Assembly: GCA_003971905.1 (NCBI GenBank)
Contig: RSEE01000029.1
Location: 558,001-622,000, forward strand
Reading direction: 5' to 3'
Length of the DNA: 64,000 nucleotides
Origin: Moniliella sp. 'wahieum'
Lineage: Eukaryota; Basidiomycota; Moniliellomycetes; Moniliellales; Moniliellaceae
Shown here piece after piece: positions 46,969 to 58,333 of the stretch. Within the stretch, counting starts at the first letter, position 1. Each line of letters opens with the position of its first letter. The notes under the pieces are model-generated. The model saw nothing but the letters and a program-made list of their open reading frames with translations, searched no databases and was not told where the DNA came from. The position numbers and the translations under genes are program-made.

Positions 46969-49900
46969 TTAGGCTCTCAGTATCGAGTACGTCGCTCCTT
47001 GTGCTCGACATGGCCGCGCTTGGCTGCTGGTCAAACGCTTTGCGCTTGCGCGAAGCGTGTTTTTGGTGCTGCCGATGCGCCCGTCTCCTGGCTGCTTGAG
47101 CCGGGTCAGTGATGCTTTGCATCCGCACCGCATTCTTCCTCCCCCGGCGCTTGGCTCACCTTCTTGCGGAGATCGGCGAGGACAGTGGTAAATGCAGCTG
47201 CCCCAGCTTTTACCGTGTTGCCTTCTGCAGCTCGCTCGCGGCCGCACGAATGTCCACTGCAATACTCAGGTCAGTTCCAATGCTTCTACGCGTGGGGTGG
47301 GACGTACTGTTCGACTGCCAGTCCGATACTTGAACGAAGCTTCGTCCAGGAAGAGCGAGGTGGGATGGATCAGGTGCGGCAAGTACCGTCCCACGTCCTC
47401 CTCAGAGATGGCTTGGAGTGCATCGAGTAGCGCCCCAAAGAGAACGACAGCCTGGCGAGAGATGTTGTCCTTGTCCGATCCAAAGCGGTTCCATTGAGGC
47501 AACAAGTTACGCAGTCCAAACGATAGCCGGCTGAACCACCAGGCCAGAGGGGACTTCCGATGCGCGTGGTGCGTCCTCTTGTTCGTCTCCTCGAGGGACT
47601 CGGGCTCTTCAACCTCTTCCTTCTCCGCCTCCTCCGGGGCCTCGGGCTCTTCAGCCGCTTCCTTCTCCGCCTCCTTGGAATTGGTCTCGTCCTCGTCACT
47701 AGACTCTTCCATCTCATCTTCGGTATCAGCCTCCACATCCGACTTCCTCTTTTAGCTCCGTATCTCCTCGGCATCCACCGTCGCACCACTCTTGTAAAGC
47801 AAGGTCGCGACTGGGCCAAACACGTGCGGTAAACGCTACCCAGCTCTTGAGTCAAAAAGGGGAGGATGAGGGAGTGGGTGAGCATACGGGTAGCTTCCAA
47901 GAGCGACTGAGCTGCTGAAAGAACCTGCTGCTTGGCCTGACACCTTCATCGAGCGAAGCCAAGGCATCCGAGAGCAGGTGGGACAAGAAGGTACATGCCG
48001 TTTGGTCGATGGAGCGAATGGGGCTCGCCACGCACAGCATCAATGCGTCCCACAGCTGCGATCCGGCAAACTGATGCAAGCTCGCAAGCGGCACACCTTG
48101 TCGCGGCCCCACCGTCCCAATCAACACAAGGGCATGCGACGTGGCCAATGCTGCGTCGGGGTTGCCGGATTGCGCTTCCTCGGCCTCGGCGACCAGAGTG
48201 GCCGCCGCACTGCGCAATGCCTGACCCAGCCATTCTGGCTGCTCCCCCGGTGCGAGATTCTTGGCAGCAACGAGGTAGCAGAGCATCCCCAGCTTGGCCA
48301 CATTGGGCTTGTCGGTCTGCTTGGCCCAGTTTTGGACGCAGGAGAAGCGTGGCAAACTTGTCCTCGGGCACAGCAGCCAACAGATCCTGCAGAAGCCTGG
48401 TCGACGTTTCCCGCACTTTGACGGAATCGTCGTTGGCACTCGCATGACAAGGGCAATGAAGAGCGAGTCAATGGAGCCGGCTAATGCGCCCGCATTGAAC
48501 TTGGCCACCACAGCCCGCAGCAGTTCCAGCACTGACAGCCGGCCAGCCTCAAACTCATAGCTCAAGTTGCTGATGAGGAAGCTGAGTTGGTTGGCGTGTC
48601 GAGCCTTGCCGTGGGGGTAGTCCAACAGGAACTTGAGATAAAGCGAGCGGCAGGCGTCCCGTACATGCCCCGTCTGGTTGGTCACAAGCACCTTGCCACT
48701 CGTCCATCACGTCGTAAATGATGGGCACTACGACCTGTTTGTCGAGCAACACGGAGCAAGGAAAACAGCGCCGATTGCACAGCCGGTTCTTCCAAGTCCG
48801 TCTTGGTCCATTCGAGCAGCTGGACCAGCTGTGCCTTCAGACCATGCTCTTGCTCATGCCTCATGTCGGGGATCTCCCGTAGCAAAGCACTGACCAACTT
48901 GAGTGCAAACTGAGATAGCTCAGCATGGAGGCCTCCATTGTGCTTGATCAGCTGCATCCCTGATCGATCAGGACGTGCACCCGGGACTGGCCCTCCTCCC
49001 CGGCAGAGAGCGCCGGCAGATCCATCCGTGCAAAGGCCGTCATGGCCGCAAGCTGCTTTCGACGATGGAGCTTTCAGAGGCGTATAGGGTGTTACCCACT
49101 GGATCGACAAGGCTGTTGAGACGGGAACGGTCCTCATCTTGGTCCAAATCCCATCGGCTCTTCTTGAGGTTGATCAGGAGGAGGTCCAAGCCGAGACTGA
49201 CAAAAAAGTGCGCGTTCATAGACCAGGCCTCTTGAACCGAGGCATTATCCGACTCCACTTCCTTGCGCTTGCGCATCGTAATCAGGCTCGGCCGCTCCCG
49301 CTCCGCGTTCCACCCTTTACCCGTAGGCACCGCTTCCTGGCTGAGGGAGGATGACTCCGTGATAAGCGAATAGCACAGCGTGGCCATCTCAGCTTTGCTG
49401 ATATGTGTGTTCTCAGCTAGCCCAGAGGCCAGGTGGCGAAAATGGTGTGGAATGTGGTCTTGACGTTGGGCATGGGCAGTTGCATCTGTTCTCGCAGAGG
49501 GAGAAGCAAGTCTCTTAAAGCCGGTCCCGCACAATACTTGGCCAAGAGTTCAACAGTGTTGATGCTCTTGCTCCGTTTCATCTCGCGCTGCTTGAGCTTG
49601 CCCTCGGCGGTCACTCGGTCTTCAGCACCCGGCCAAACATGTCTTCCCTGGCAACCGACATGATGAGAGCTACCGTTTCGGGCGGGATAGGGAGGGGGGT
49701 CACGCTCGACAGAGTGGAACAGAATGTCATGCACAACAAATGCCGCGGTCGCCTTCTGCGCATCTCGCGTGAGCATAGTCTGCAGCGTCTGAACCATGGG
49801 GTAAAGGGCTTCCGGACCAAACGCATCTTGGACTTTGAGCAGCATCTCGCGTCCCATGTCCCGGGTTGTCTGCGCGCGGGCACGCAACACGTTGGCCAAG

Positions 49901-52900
49901 GAACGGTAAAGACGAATGGACATTTGCGCGCGCTCGTTAGACGGGAGTTTCTGCGCAATGTACACCACTCCCATCGCGATTGGAATCCGGGTGTCATCGT
50001 CGGATTCCTTACCCGGTTCCATGTAGGCCAACAGGGTAGGGATCAACTTGCCCGTCACACGGGACAAAATCGTGGTCCGTGCTGCGCCCCCTGACTTGGC
50101 CACCGCTTTGGGTTCGTCCACGTCCATCTTGTCCTCCTTGTCTTCCTCCTCTTCCTTCCTCTGCGCCCTGCCCCCCGATTCATCGCCTTCATCATCCGTC
50201 AACTGGAAGGGGAAGCGTTGGAGAATGGCAACGATGAGCCTGACCATGATCCGCTCCTCCTTCGAGCGCTCCTTGACTTGGACAGGTAGCCGGAGAGGAA
50301 GTGATAATAGGAGCGCCAGTCCAGCCTGCCACTAAGGCCGATAGAGCGTTGAGGGAAGAGTCGAGTAGGGCAGTAGCCCCCTCGGTGGCTTCAGTGAAAA
50401 TCTTCCGCACGATGGGGAGGAGATATGCTTTGATTGCTGCAGGGGAGAAAAGGCGGGAGTCGGTGAAGCCGGCGAGACGGTTGAGGGCACGGTTGCGACG
50501 ATGTCTGGATATGATAGACGTTCTCGAAGAAGGATGCCTCGTCGTCCCCGTTGGCGCGCAGCGGACGCAGTTCGACCAATTCCGACAAATTCGACCTTGT
50601 CCACAAGAGTGGAGAGGAGCCTGAGACCCTCAGTGCGCACCAATTCGTTGTTTGACACACCTGCTTTCTTGACTGCTGGAATGACGTATGCGAGGAGCAG
50701 GCGCGCCGCTTCGCTTTCTCTCCCTCCTCCGCGGCAACGGCAATAAACTTGCGTAGAAGATTCGACGCGTTAGAGCGTACCGCCATATCATCATCTTGCA
50801 GAAGGTTGCTGCATTGGCCAGAAGAAGGAGCTGCTCAAACGTCTGCAACTCGGACCAGTCCAACTCATCAAGTTTGTCGAATGCGTCCAGACGTCGATCA
50901 ATGTCAATCTCGTCGAGGAGCTTGGGGTCGTACGCATTCAGGTCGCTCACCAGACTGGCAACGGGAGCCAGCTCTCGTCCACCGCTGCCCAGGAGGACAA
51001 GGTGGTACACGCGGCAGTGCGCAGTGAGGGAAGACGAGCGTCCATGAATGTCTGGGCCAGAAGCGTGATGAAGGAGCCAGGCGAAAGGGCGTTGTCGAGT
51101 CGAGTACCACCTTGTCCGTGGGCAACTTGGCCAGAAGACCAGAGAGGATAGATAGGACCTGAGCCTTCAGTCGTTCGTTACGACCCAAGCTTCCTGCTGT
51201 CACGAGGGCAACGAGCGCATCAAAGAGAAGCGTTGCATCGGCCGCGTCAATCTCGAAGTTGGTGGCTAATTTGATGAGCTGTTGAGTGGCACGGAGCAGA
51301 ATCTGGTGCTTTCCCTCGGCCGCATGTTTGCCTTGGTTGGCACACCACGCTGCCACATCCCGGGTAAAGAGGGTAGCAACTGATCCCACCAACGCGGAAA
51401 GTACCATCCCGGTCTGATTCGTCCTCGTCCGCTGCGGGCAGAGCAAGGTCAGTCAAATTCTCCATCACGGCCAGTACCACGCCACCGGCTCTCTTGACAG
51501 CCGGTGCAGCGAGGAGCGCGAAAAGTTGCGGTAGAGTGGCCTCGTCGGCACCCAACCAGGATGCCAGCTCTGAGCTCTTAGACCAGAGAGGAAGAGGGTG
51601 TGCAGCGCGCCCACCGAGTCAGCACCCTCGCGAGGCAGGTCCTTCAGTCGAGGGCTGACCAGCTCGGAATGATACTGGCTTGAAGGGCGACCAGTCGTAC
51701 CGCATCTCATCCACTGGAGTGTGAAGAGGTCGTTAAGCCTGCGCAAGCCCAGCTGGCGAAGCGCACGTGGGCCGGAGCTCGCCCCTCCCTCGTCCTTGGC
51801 AATCGCGGCCGAACGGGCGGCTTGAACAGTAATAGTCACCAGCAGACCGACCACCTCCTTCCAGTACGGGCCCAAACTGAGACGGAGGTAGCGCAGGACA
51901 TCGGCCAGAGCCGCGAGGAAGCCGCGCTGCTGTCGTGGAGAGGCCCCCAATGGACTAGGAGACGGACGGAAGCTTCCTGCCGTCCCGGTGAAATCAAGTT
52001 GGGCCACATCCGCCTTGAAAGGCACAGTCATCAAGTCAAAGAACGGTCGCAGTTCTTCCGGTAGACACCTGGCCAAGCTATTAAGCATGGCGATCCTCCG
52101 CGACTTGTAGCCAGACTTATTGCGGCGGCCGGTGGTAGCCGTTATCTGGCCAAAAAAGATATGCTCAACGACGGGTAGGACCATGCCACGGTGTGCCAGA
52201 TCGATTTGCCCAGCGTCTGGGGCAAGGTCGAACTTGGCCAGCTCATCACGTTGGCTGCTTTTACCCAACAAGTTCTCCAGAGACTTGGTGTACGTCGTCA
52301 GCTCAACCTCGCGGTAGGCTAGGAGGGCAGCCAAAGCACCCATTTGCACTTCCGCGTCTTTAGCCGCACAGCTTTCGAGGAACGCACTGCGCAGCTCAGA
52401 CGAACGATCGACCTTGCGCAGGTGGGGCATGCGAGAGAAGACCTTGAGCAGAGATACGTAGGTGTTTGTCCTCTGCTTCTGCCCAAGTCCAGTCCAGAGG
52501 GTTTCATGCGGGGTAGCGTAGACAGACTCGACGAGGTCACCCTTGACTTGGAAAAGAGCTGAACCATGGGCTTGTTGTTCTGCTGAACGGCTTGAGGGAT
52601 GAGAGCAAGAAGTGAAAGGATCTGCAGGCGGTAGTTCGGTAGGTCAAGACGGCCATCGGGGCGGACACTTCCGTAACTGAGTCCTCCGAAAGCGCAGCGT
52701 CGACGCTCTTCTCGCGGGCGACGAGGAAGGGATCAACCCACTCCTTGGGAGGTTGGGGAACACCCGTCTCAGCAGGGAAAAGCTCTTGCGGAATCGCCGA
52801 ATCGAGGGATGGGGTGGTTGGCGCCACTGGGCCTGCCATCTCGCGTGTTGGGGGAGGCGCAATGAGCCGGCGCGGTCAGCTCCTGATACGCCACGCCGAA

Positions 52901-55787
52901 ACCAAGTCAGGTACCGCATTCGCCACATCGGCGAGGGCCGTGTTGGCTTCCTTCCATAAGGGGCGGAGGTTGATCTTGAGTGTAGACACAAGCGCATCGA
53001 CAATCATCTTCCTTGCCTCAGCACTGCCCTCCAGTGCTGTGCGTCCCAAAGCCTTGATCTTGACTTGGCGGTTGCGCACAAGTTCGGCCTGGAGGGGATC
53101 TGCTCCATGTCCCGCAGCTCTTCCGCCAAGTGTTCCAAATCGCCAAGAGGGCTAAAAAGTAGGACCTCCCAGCGGCGGAGCGGATGCTGACGTCCGAGGC
53201 CATGGCCAGCGGGCGCAAGGCTGCGTATGTCACTTTTTCCTTAAACGCTTGCGGCAACTTGGGAGCCAAGCCTTGCCCTTGGAGGGCAATCAGCAAGTCG
53301 CGGAAAGCAAGGAAGAGCCGAGTATCGCCAGGTCCGGATTCAAGGGCAAGCTCGTAGCACTGTGGAATGAAGGATGAGGATGAGAGGGCACTAAGCTCCA
53401 CCCCCTCGACACGCTTGAACTCGATGTTACTCACAGCAGCCCCGAGGTGTGGGAGAAGGCCGGTGATGGCATCCCTATTTTCGGCAGAGACTGCACAGGC
53501 GACCAGCCTGTCTAGGACAGTGACCAATGACGGGTTACTGTTCACCAGTGCTGCGCCGAGTTGGGCAGCTGGGAGCAAGCCTACCCGAACTGAGGGATCC
53601 GACAGGTCTGCAGCCACGTAGCCCTCGAGAACAATGAGGACATACTTGGCCATAGTACGAACGAAACGGGCGGTGTTTGGGTTCGGAGTGGTGGGATGGA
53701 GGAGCGAATCGAGTTGCCCAGTTGGCATCAGCTTGGACAAGAGAAGAAGAACGTGGTGGTTGTGCGCCTCGTCATCATTGCTGGATAGCTGGAGCGCTCG
53801 TTTTGTAATGACCGGCAGAGCGAATTGGGAAACTAGTATACTCATTCACGGGGTCGGCGAGAGCAGCGAGGAGAGGAAGCAGTGCGTTGTCTGAGCCTGC
53901 GAGCGCGTCGAAAAATTTAACCACCACGGTCATCTGCTCCTGTATCCGGCCCGTCGGGATTAGGAAGACGGCGAGTTTGATGAGGGTGGTGCGGAGCGGG
54001 TCCTCAGCTTCCGTAGTGCGGTGGCGAGAGGCGCCAACATAGCGAAGAGGGGTGTCTTAATTGAGTCTAAGAATGGGTCAGTTAGTTGAATTTGGGAATG
54101 GACTCGAACGTACCATCAACGTTTGCCTTTACGGATGCCACGCAGACGCACAAAGCCTGGGCTGCGGAAACAACCTCATCAGAGGCGGCGCCACTCGTGT
54201 TGAACTCGGTGAGGGTACGGAGGAGGCGATCCAGGGTAAGCTGGATCAACTCGGTAAAAAACTTCGCCTTGGTTTCGTGTCCTAGGTTGGCAAGCATTAA
54301 GCGGGAGACAAGCGAACGGACGTCTGCATAACCCGAATGCGGCGCTGGGTCGAGCATGGTGGACGCGATGCCCACGGCATTAGTATTCAAGCCGTCGTCA
54401 ACCGACTGCAGCTGGTCAGCATCTGAAGCAGAACACGAAGAAAACAACATACCTTGCAAGCGTCTGCCCAAGCACCCGCAATGCCACGGGCAAAGGTAAG
54501 AATATTCCGGACTACCCTCCTTCCGGCTGCACTTGTTTCCCCCTGCTCCCCGCGGGCCGCAAGCATCTCGTTCAAGTCGGCCAGCATAAGTGACGCCAGA
54601 GTAGCGTTGCGGGACTTGACCACGTTGGCGGCACGGTCAGACATGGCTAGTTGATCCCCGATCCGAATAGGTGCGCGAGAGCTTCACTAGAAAAGCGACG
54701 AACGTGCGGGCTGACCTTAACCTTGCGAGCGAGATAAGAATGCGTCCGTTTCTCCTCCTCAGCGTCGTCCTCTTCTTCGTCGTCATCGTCATCATCCTCT
54801 TGTAGATCCTCCTCCTCCCCATCATTCTCCTCCTCCTCCTCGTCATCGCCACGGGCTGGCAAGGTTGTGTAGCGGGTCCAGTCGGGGGAGGGGGAACAAA
54901 TCCGAGGTACTGTCTCAAGATGCGCCAAGTGCCGGCACGACATTGGTCTGCGCTAGGCTCGGTGGATCGCAGCATCCACGGCCCCATGATCTTCAAGAGC
55001 GCTGTGGCGCACACAAACGCGCGCTCAACCAGATCGGCTGCAGCCGCTTCGTCGCCTTCTGTCCAAGTTTTCTGAACCTGACCGGCGAGGCTGAGGGCAG
55101 CCTCAAGCGCAGCAGGGTAGAGCGGGGCAAACTCTTCGCCACCGCCCAAATCAAGGGCCAAACGAGGAAAGAGGTCCAGACCAGTGTCAAAGCCATGGCG
55201 ATGGCCCGACCCCTTTCTCCGGGTGCCAGGTTTCCCACATCAGGGGGAGCGAGGAGGGTGAGCAAGGCTTGGCTAATTTCCTCGCGATGGTGAAGAAGGA
55301 GCGGGAGACTGCCGCTCCATGGGGTAACCAGGCACTGAATTCGGAAAATGCAACCGAGAGGTTCAGTTCGGCCCATCCGGCCAGAGCGGCGCCAAAGCGG
55401 GTGGATACATGTCGTCTGTGTCCGGCGGGGCGGTGAGCGGATCCAGGCCGGCGGTTGGGCGCGAAGTTGCGCCGGTGAAGCGGTCGAGCTTAATGTTGGC
55501 GAGGCGGTGGTTGAAGGAACGGTAGCGGTGGACACGAGCCAGGCTCTGATCGTCCTGGGACGCATGCGAGGGAGCCTGGGGCTTGGGCTGGCCAAGATGC
55601 GGTCGGCACGCAAGGCAGCCGAAGGCCCGGCGTGGCGCTTGGCTGCGTACCCGCCGCGCGCGGCGGCCGCCTTGGCGCGGGCCTGCTGCTCGGCCTGGAG
55701 TTGCTTGGCAAACGCAGCCTGGCGCGTCTTCTTCTTGCCCGCGTCCCGGCCCTTGGAAGCTGCCTTCTGGCCCTTCTGCACGGCCAT
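46969..55787 (-). CDS. UTP20: U3 snoRNP / SSU processome component Utp20
   Basis: Very large HEAT-repeat protein of the 90S pre-ribosome. The start MAVQKGQKAASKGRDAGKKK is at 55787. Recognisable segments, from N to C: YRSFNHRLANIKLDRF (about 55520; human SQRLANVNID); SYLARKVKVSPHVRRFSSEA (about 54730), preceded by a run of ~40 acidic residues (54780-54870); AAVSNIEFKRVEGVEL (about 53410); LPVVEHIFFGQI and SRRIAMLNSLARCL (about 52170-52070), a conserved Utp20 stretch; NELVRTEGLRLLSTLVDKVE (about 50600); acidic EEPEAPEEAEKEE (about 47620); and a basic C-terminus near 47100. The span is 8.8 kb, right for ~2500-2800 residues plus small introns. Frames switch many times. The locus is divergent from KRI1 and convergent with POL1. 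Confidence 0.85.
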
Positions 55788-56058
55788 GGTGGGGGTCGCG
55801 GTGGTGTGGGTGGTGGTGATGGGGGGGCTGGCTGGAGACGGAGACGGCTGCTGCTGGAGCGGCGATGTCGAAGAAAAAAATTTAAACACGCCCCAGCGGC
55901 CGCTGCTCGTTTCAACGTTCAAATCGGCGGCCACCACCCGCTTTGCACCGACACCCCCCACGTGACGTCGCACGCAGGAATGCAGCATTCCGCCCGATTG
56001 CTTTTTTTTTCTGTAAAGCACCCTCGCTCAGTCTGCCATAGCCCTCCACCCATCCGCC
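55788..56058. promoter_or_regulatory. Shared promoter of UTP20 and KRI1
   Basis: The 271 bp between two divergent start codons contain, on the plus strand, GCGATGTCG (55862-55870), a partial match to the yeast PAC element, followed immediately by AAGAAAAAAATTTAAA (55871-55886), similar to the RRPE element. Both elements control ribosome-biogenesis genes in yeasts. A CACGTG E-box overlapping TGACGTCG (55959-55970), the GTTCAACG-family word TTCAACGTTC (55911-55920) and a T9 tract near 56000 are also present. The functional link is inferred. Confidence 0.5.
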
Positions 56059-58239
56059 ATGGCCAAGAAGGAACTGCTGGCCTCCGACTCGTCCGACTCG
56101 GACGCCGAGGTGGGCTTTACGATCAACAAGGAGTACGCCAAGAAGCACCAGCACCAGCAGGAGCTTGCCGAGCGGTTCCGTCTGGAGGCCAAGTACGGCA
56201 AGCAACCCGCCGCAGACCTGTCCGAGTCCGAGTCCGACTCGGAGGGGACGACGGAGGATGAAGACGGGGAGCAGGTCACGGCCGATGTGGATGCCGCCAT
56301 CCTACGCACGCTCATCAAGATCCGAAGGGGCGACAAGGATGTGTACGACCCTTCTGTCCGCCTGTTCGATCGGGAGCGGCAGAGCCTTGGCCCTGCCCCG
56401 ACCTCGGCCCAGCCTGCCCGAGGCAAAAAGCTCACGCTCGCCGCCATGCAGCGGGAGCGCTTCCGCGAACTGGCGACAGATGAGGCGCATGCTGCTGAAC
56501 GTCTGGCCGAGGCAAGCATCCACCCTAGCAAGCGTCTCGGAGATGAGGCCAAGCCGGCTCCGCCCACGCACGCACAGGAGGAGGAGGCGCTGCGGCGTGA
56601 AACTCGCTGCCTTCCATGCGCCCCTTGAGGATGAGGGAGAAGATGGGCTGTTCACCAAGCGCACTCATGAGGAAGGTGGGAGCTACCGTGACTATCTTCT
56701 TGAGGCCTTGGGGGGCGACCAGGCCGCTGTCGATGCGGCGTGTGAAAGAGCGCGTCGAGGAAGCACAGCGGGTTATTGTGCCTCTGGAATCCGGGAGGGA
56801 GACGAGGAGTCCAGTGCGCCTGCTGCCAACCAGGCGGAAAAGACCAGGAGTTCCTCATGAACTATATCTTGAACCGGGGGTGGGTGGAGAAGGCGACTTC
56901 AAGGGACTGGGATGCTGAGGCAGCCGAACTCGAGTCGGATGCGTCTTTGCCTCCCATGCGGACGAGTGGGAAAATGAGTTCAACATGCGGTATGAGAATG
57001 GGGACGGGACGGCGGTGCCCACGTTTAGCCGGAATGCGGCCGCTGTTAACTCGGTGCGGAGGGAGGAGAGCAAGCGCAAGCGCCAACGTGAGGAACGCAA
57101 CGCTCGCAAAGCCGCCGAGAAGCAAGAGCGGATGCAGGAGATTGAACGTTTGCAGCATCTCAAACGCAAACAGATTCTTGAGCGGGTGGAACAGTTGCGT
57201 CTTGCCACTGGAAACCAGAACATTAATGTCGAAGATTTGGATCTCGAGGGTGAGTTTGACCCGAGCGCCCACGACAAGGCGATGGACAAGGCATTTGACG
57301 AGGCGTATTATGAGGAGGAGAGCCTGCGGAAGGAGGGCTCACGTTCGATGCCGATGGGAAACCGGTATGGGAGGACGACATTGATATTGGGGATTCTGCG
57401 GGAAGAGGAAGAGTACGAGCGTGCGCACACCTAAGGAGCGCCGCCAGCAGGCCAAGGCGGACAAGAAGAGTAAGAAGGAGAGTAAAAAGGCGGGACAAAC
57501 TGCCGCTGCGCTGGATCTGAGGGGGAGGGCTACGAGGGCGAAGACGAGCGTATCGAGATGGACGCTGACTTTGTCGGTAGTGCCGCACCTACGGCGGATT
57601 CAGCGAACTTGTCCAAGAAGGAGCGCAAGAAGCTCAAGAAAAAGGCCAAGAAGGAAGAAAAGCAGGCCGCGCGCCAATCCCATCCGACGAGGCAGGGGTG
57701 GATGAGGACGAGATGGATGCAGACCGTCAACCGTCCAAGCCCATGCCACAGACGGAGGAGGACCTCGCTGGCCTTTCCCCCGAGGAGAGGAAGAAGGCCA
57801 TCAGCCGGATGCTGGATGAGTACTACCAGACCGGAGCGGAAGACGTGATTGGGGGCATGCCCACACGGTTCAAGTATGTGGAGGTACCCAAGGGTTCATA
57901 TGGTATGTCGGCCGTTGAGATTCTGTTGGCGGACGATAAGGATTTGAACGAGGTGGTGGGCGTCAAGCATCTTCAACCCTACCGTCGCGAGATTGGCAAG
58001 TCGACCCGCCCCCAGTTCCTCAGCCGCAAGCTGAAGGACTTCCGCCAAAACCTTGCGACGCGGTACGACGATGGCTCCGGTCTGGGGGTGCCTTCTCTAA
58101 GGCCACCACCTCGACCCACAACGAGGACGAGGGTACGGGGGAGAAGAAGAAGCGCAAGGGAAAGAAACAGCGCGAGCTGGAGAAGAAGCGCAAGGCCGAG
58201 CAAGATGAAGCGCGGCCCGAGAAGAAGTCCAAGCACTAG
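56059..58239 (+). CDS. KRI1: Kri1, nucleolar 40S assembly factor
   Basis: Protein needed for early pre-rRNA processing, binding Krr1 in the 90S particle. It starts MAKKELLASDSSDSDAEVGF, with INKEYAKKHQHQQEL and VDAAILRTLIKIRRGDKDVY typical of the Kri1 N-terminus. The middle has DQEFLMNYILNRGWVEK (about 56845-56895) and NSVRREESKRKRQREER, then a charged coiled coil with IERLQHLKRKQILERVEQL (about 57140-57200). The conserved C-terminal domain reads FKYVEVPKGSYGMSAVEIL and LADDKDLNEVVGVKHLQPYR (about 57870-57985). The end is a Lys/Arg-rich tail with TAG at 58237-58239. Single-base frame changes occur near 56600, 56840, 56960, 57350, 57500 and 57680. It converges with CFT2, 94 bp apart. Confidence 0.93.
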
Positions 58240-58333
58240 ATGCGATGTAGGCTTCTCCGAACAGCGATTATTTCGCCTATGCATTTGTGTTCCTATAAAA
58301 GTGTGTGGAGAGTCATGCAATGCGAGTTGATTT

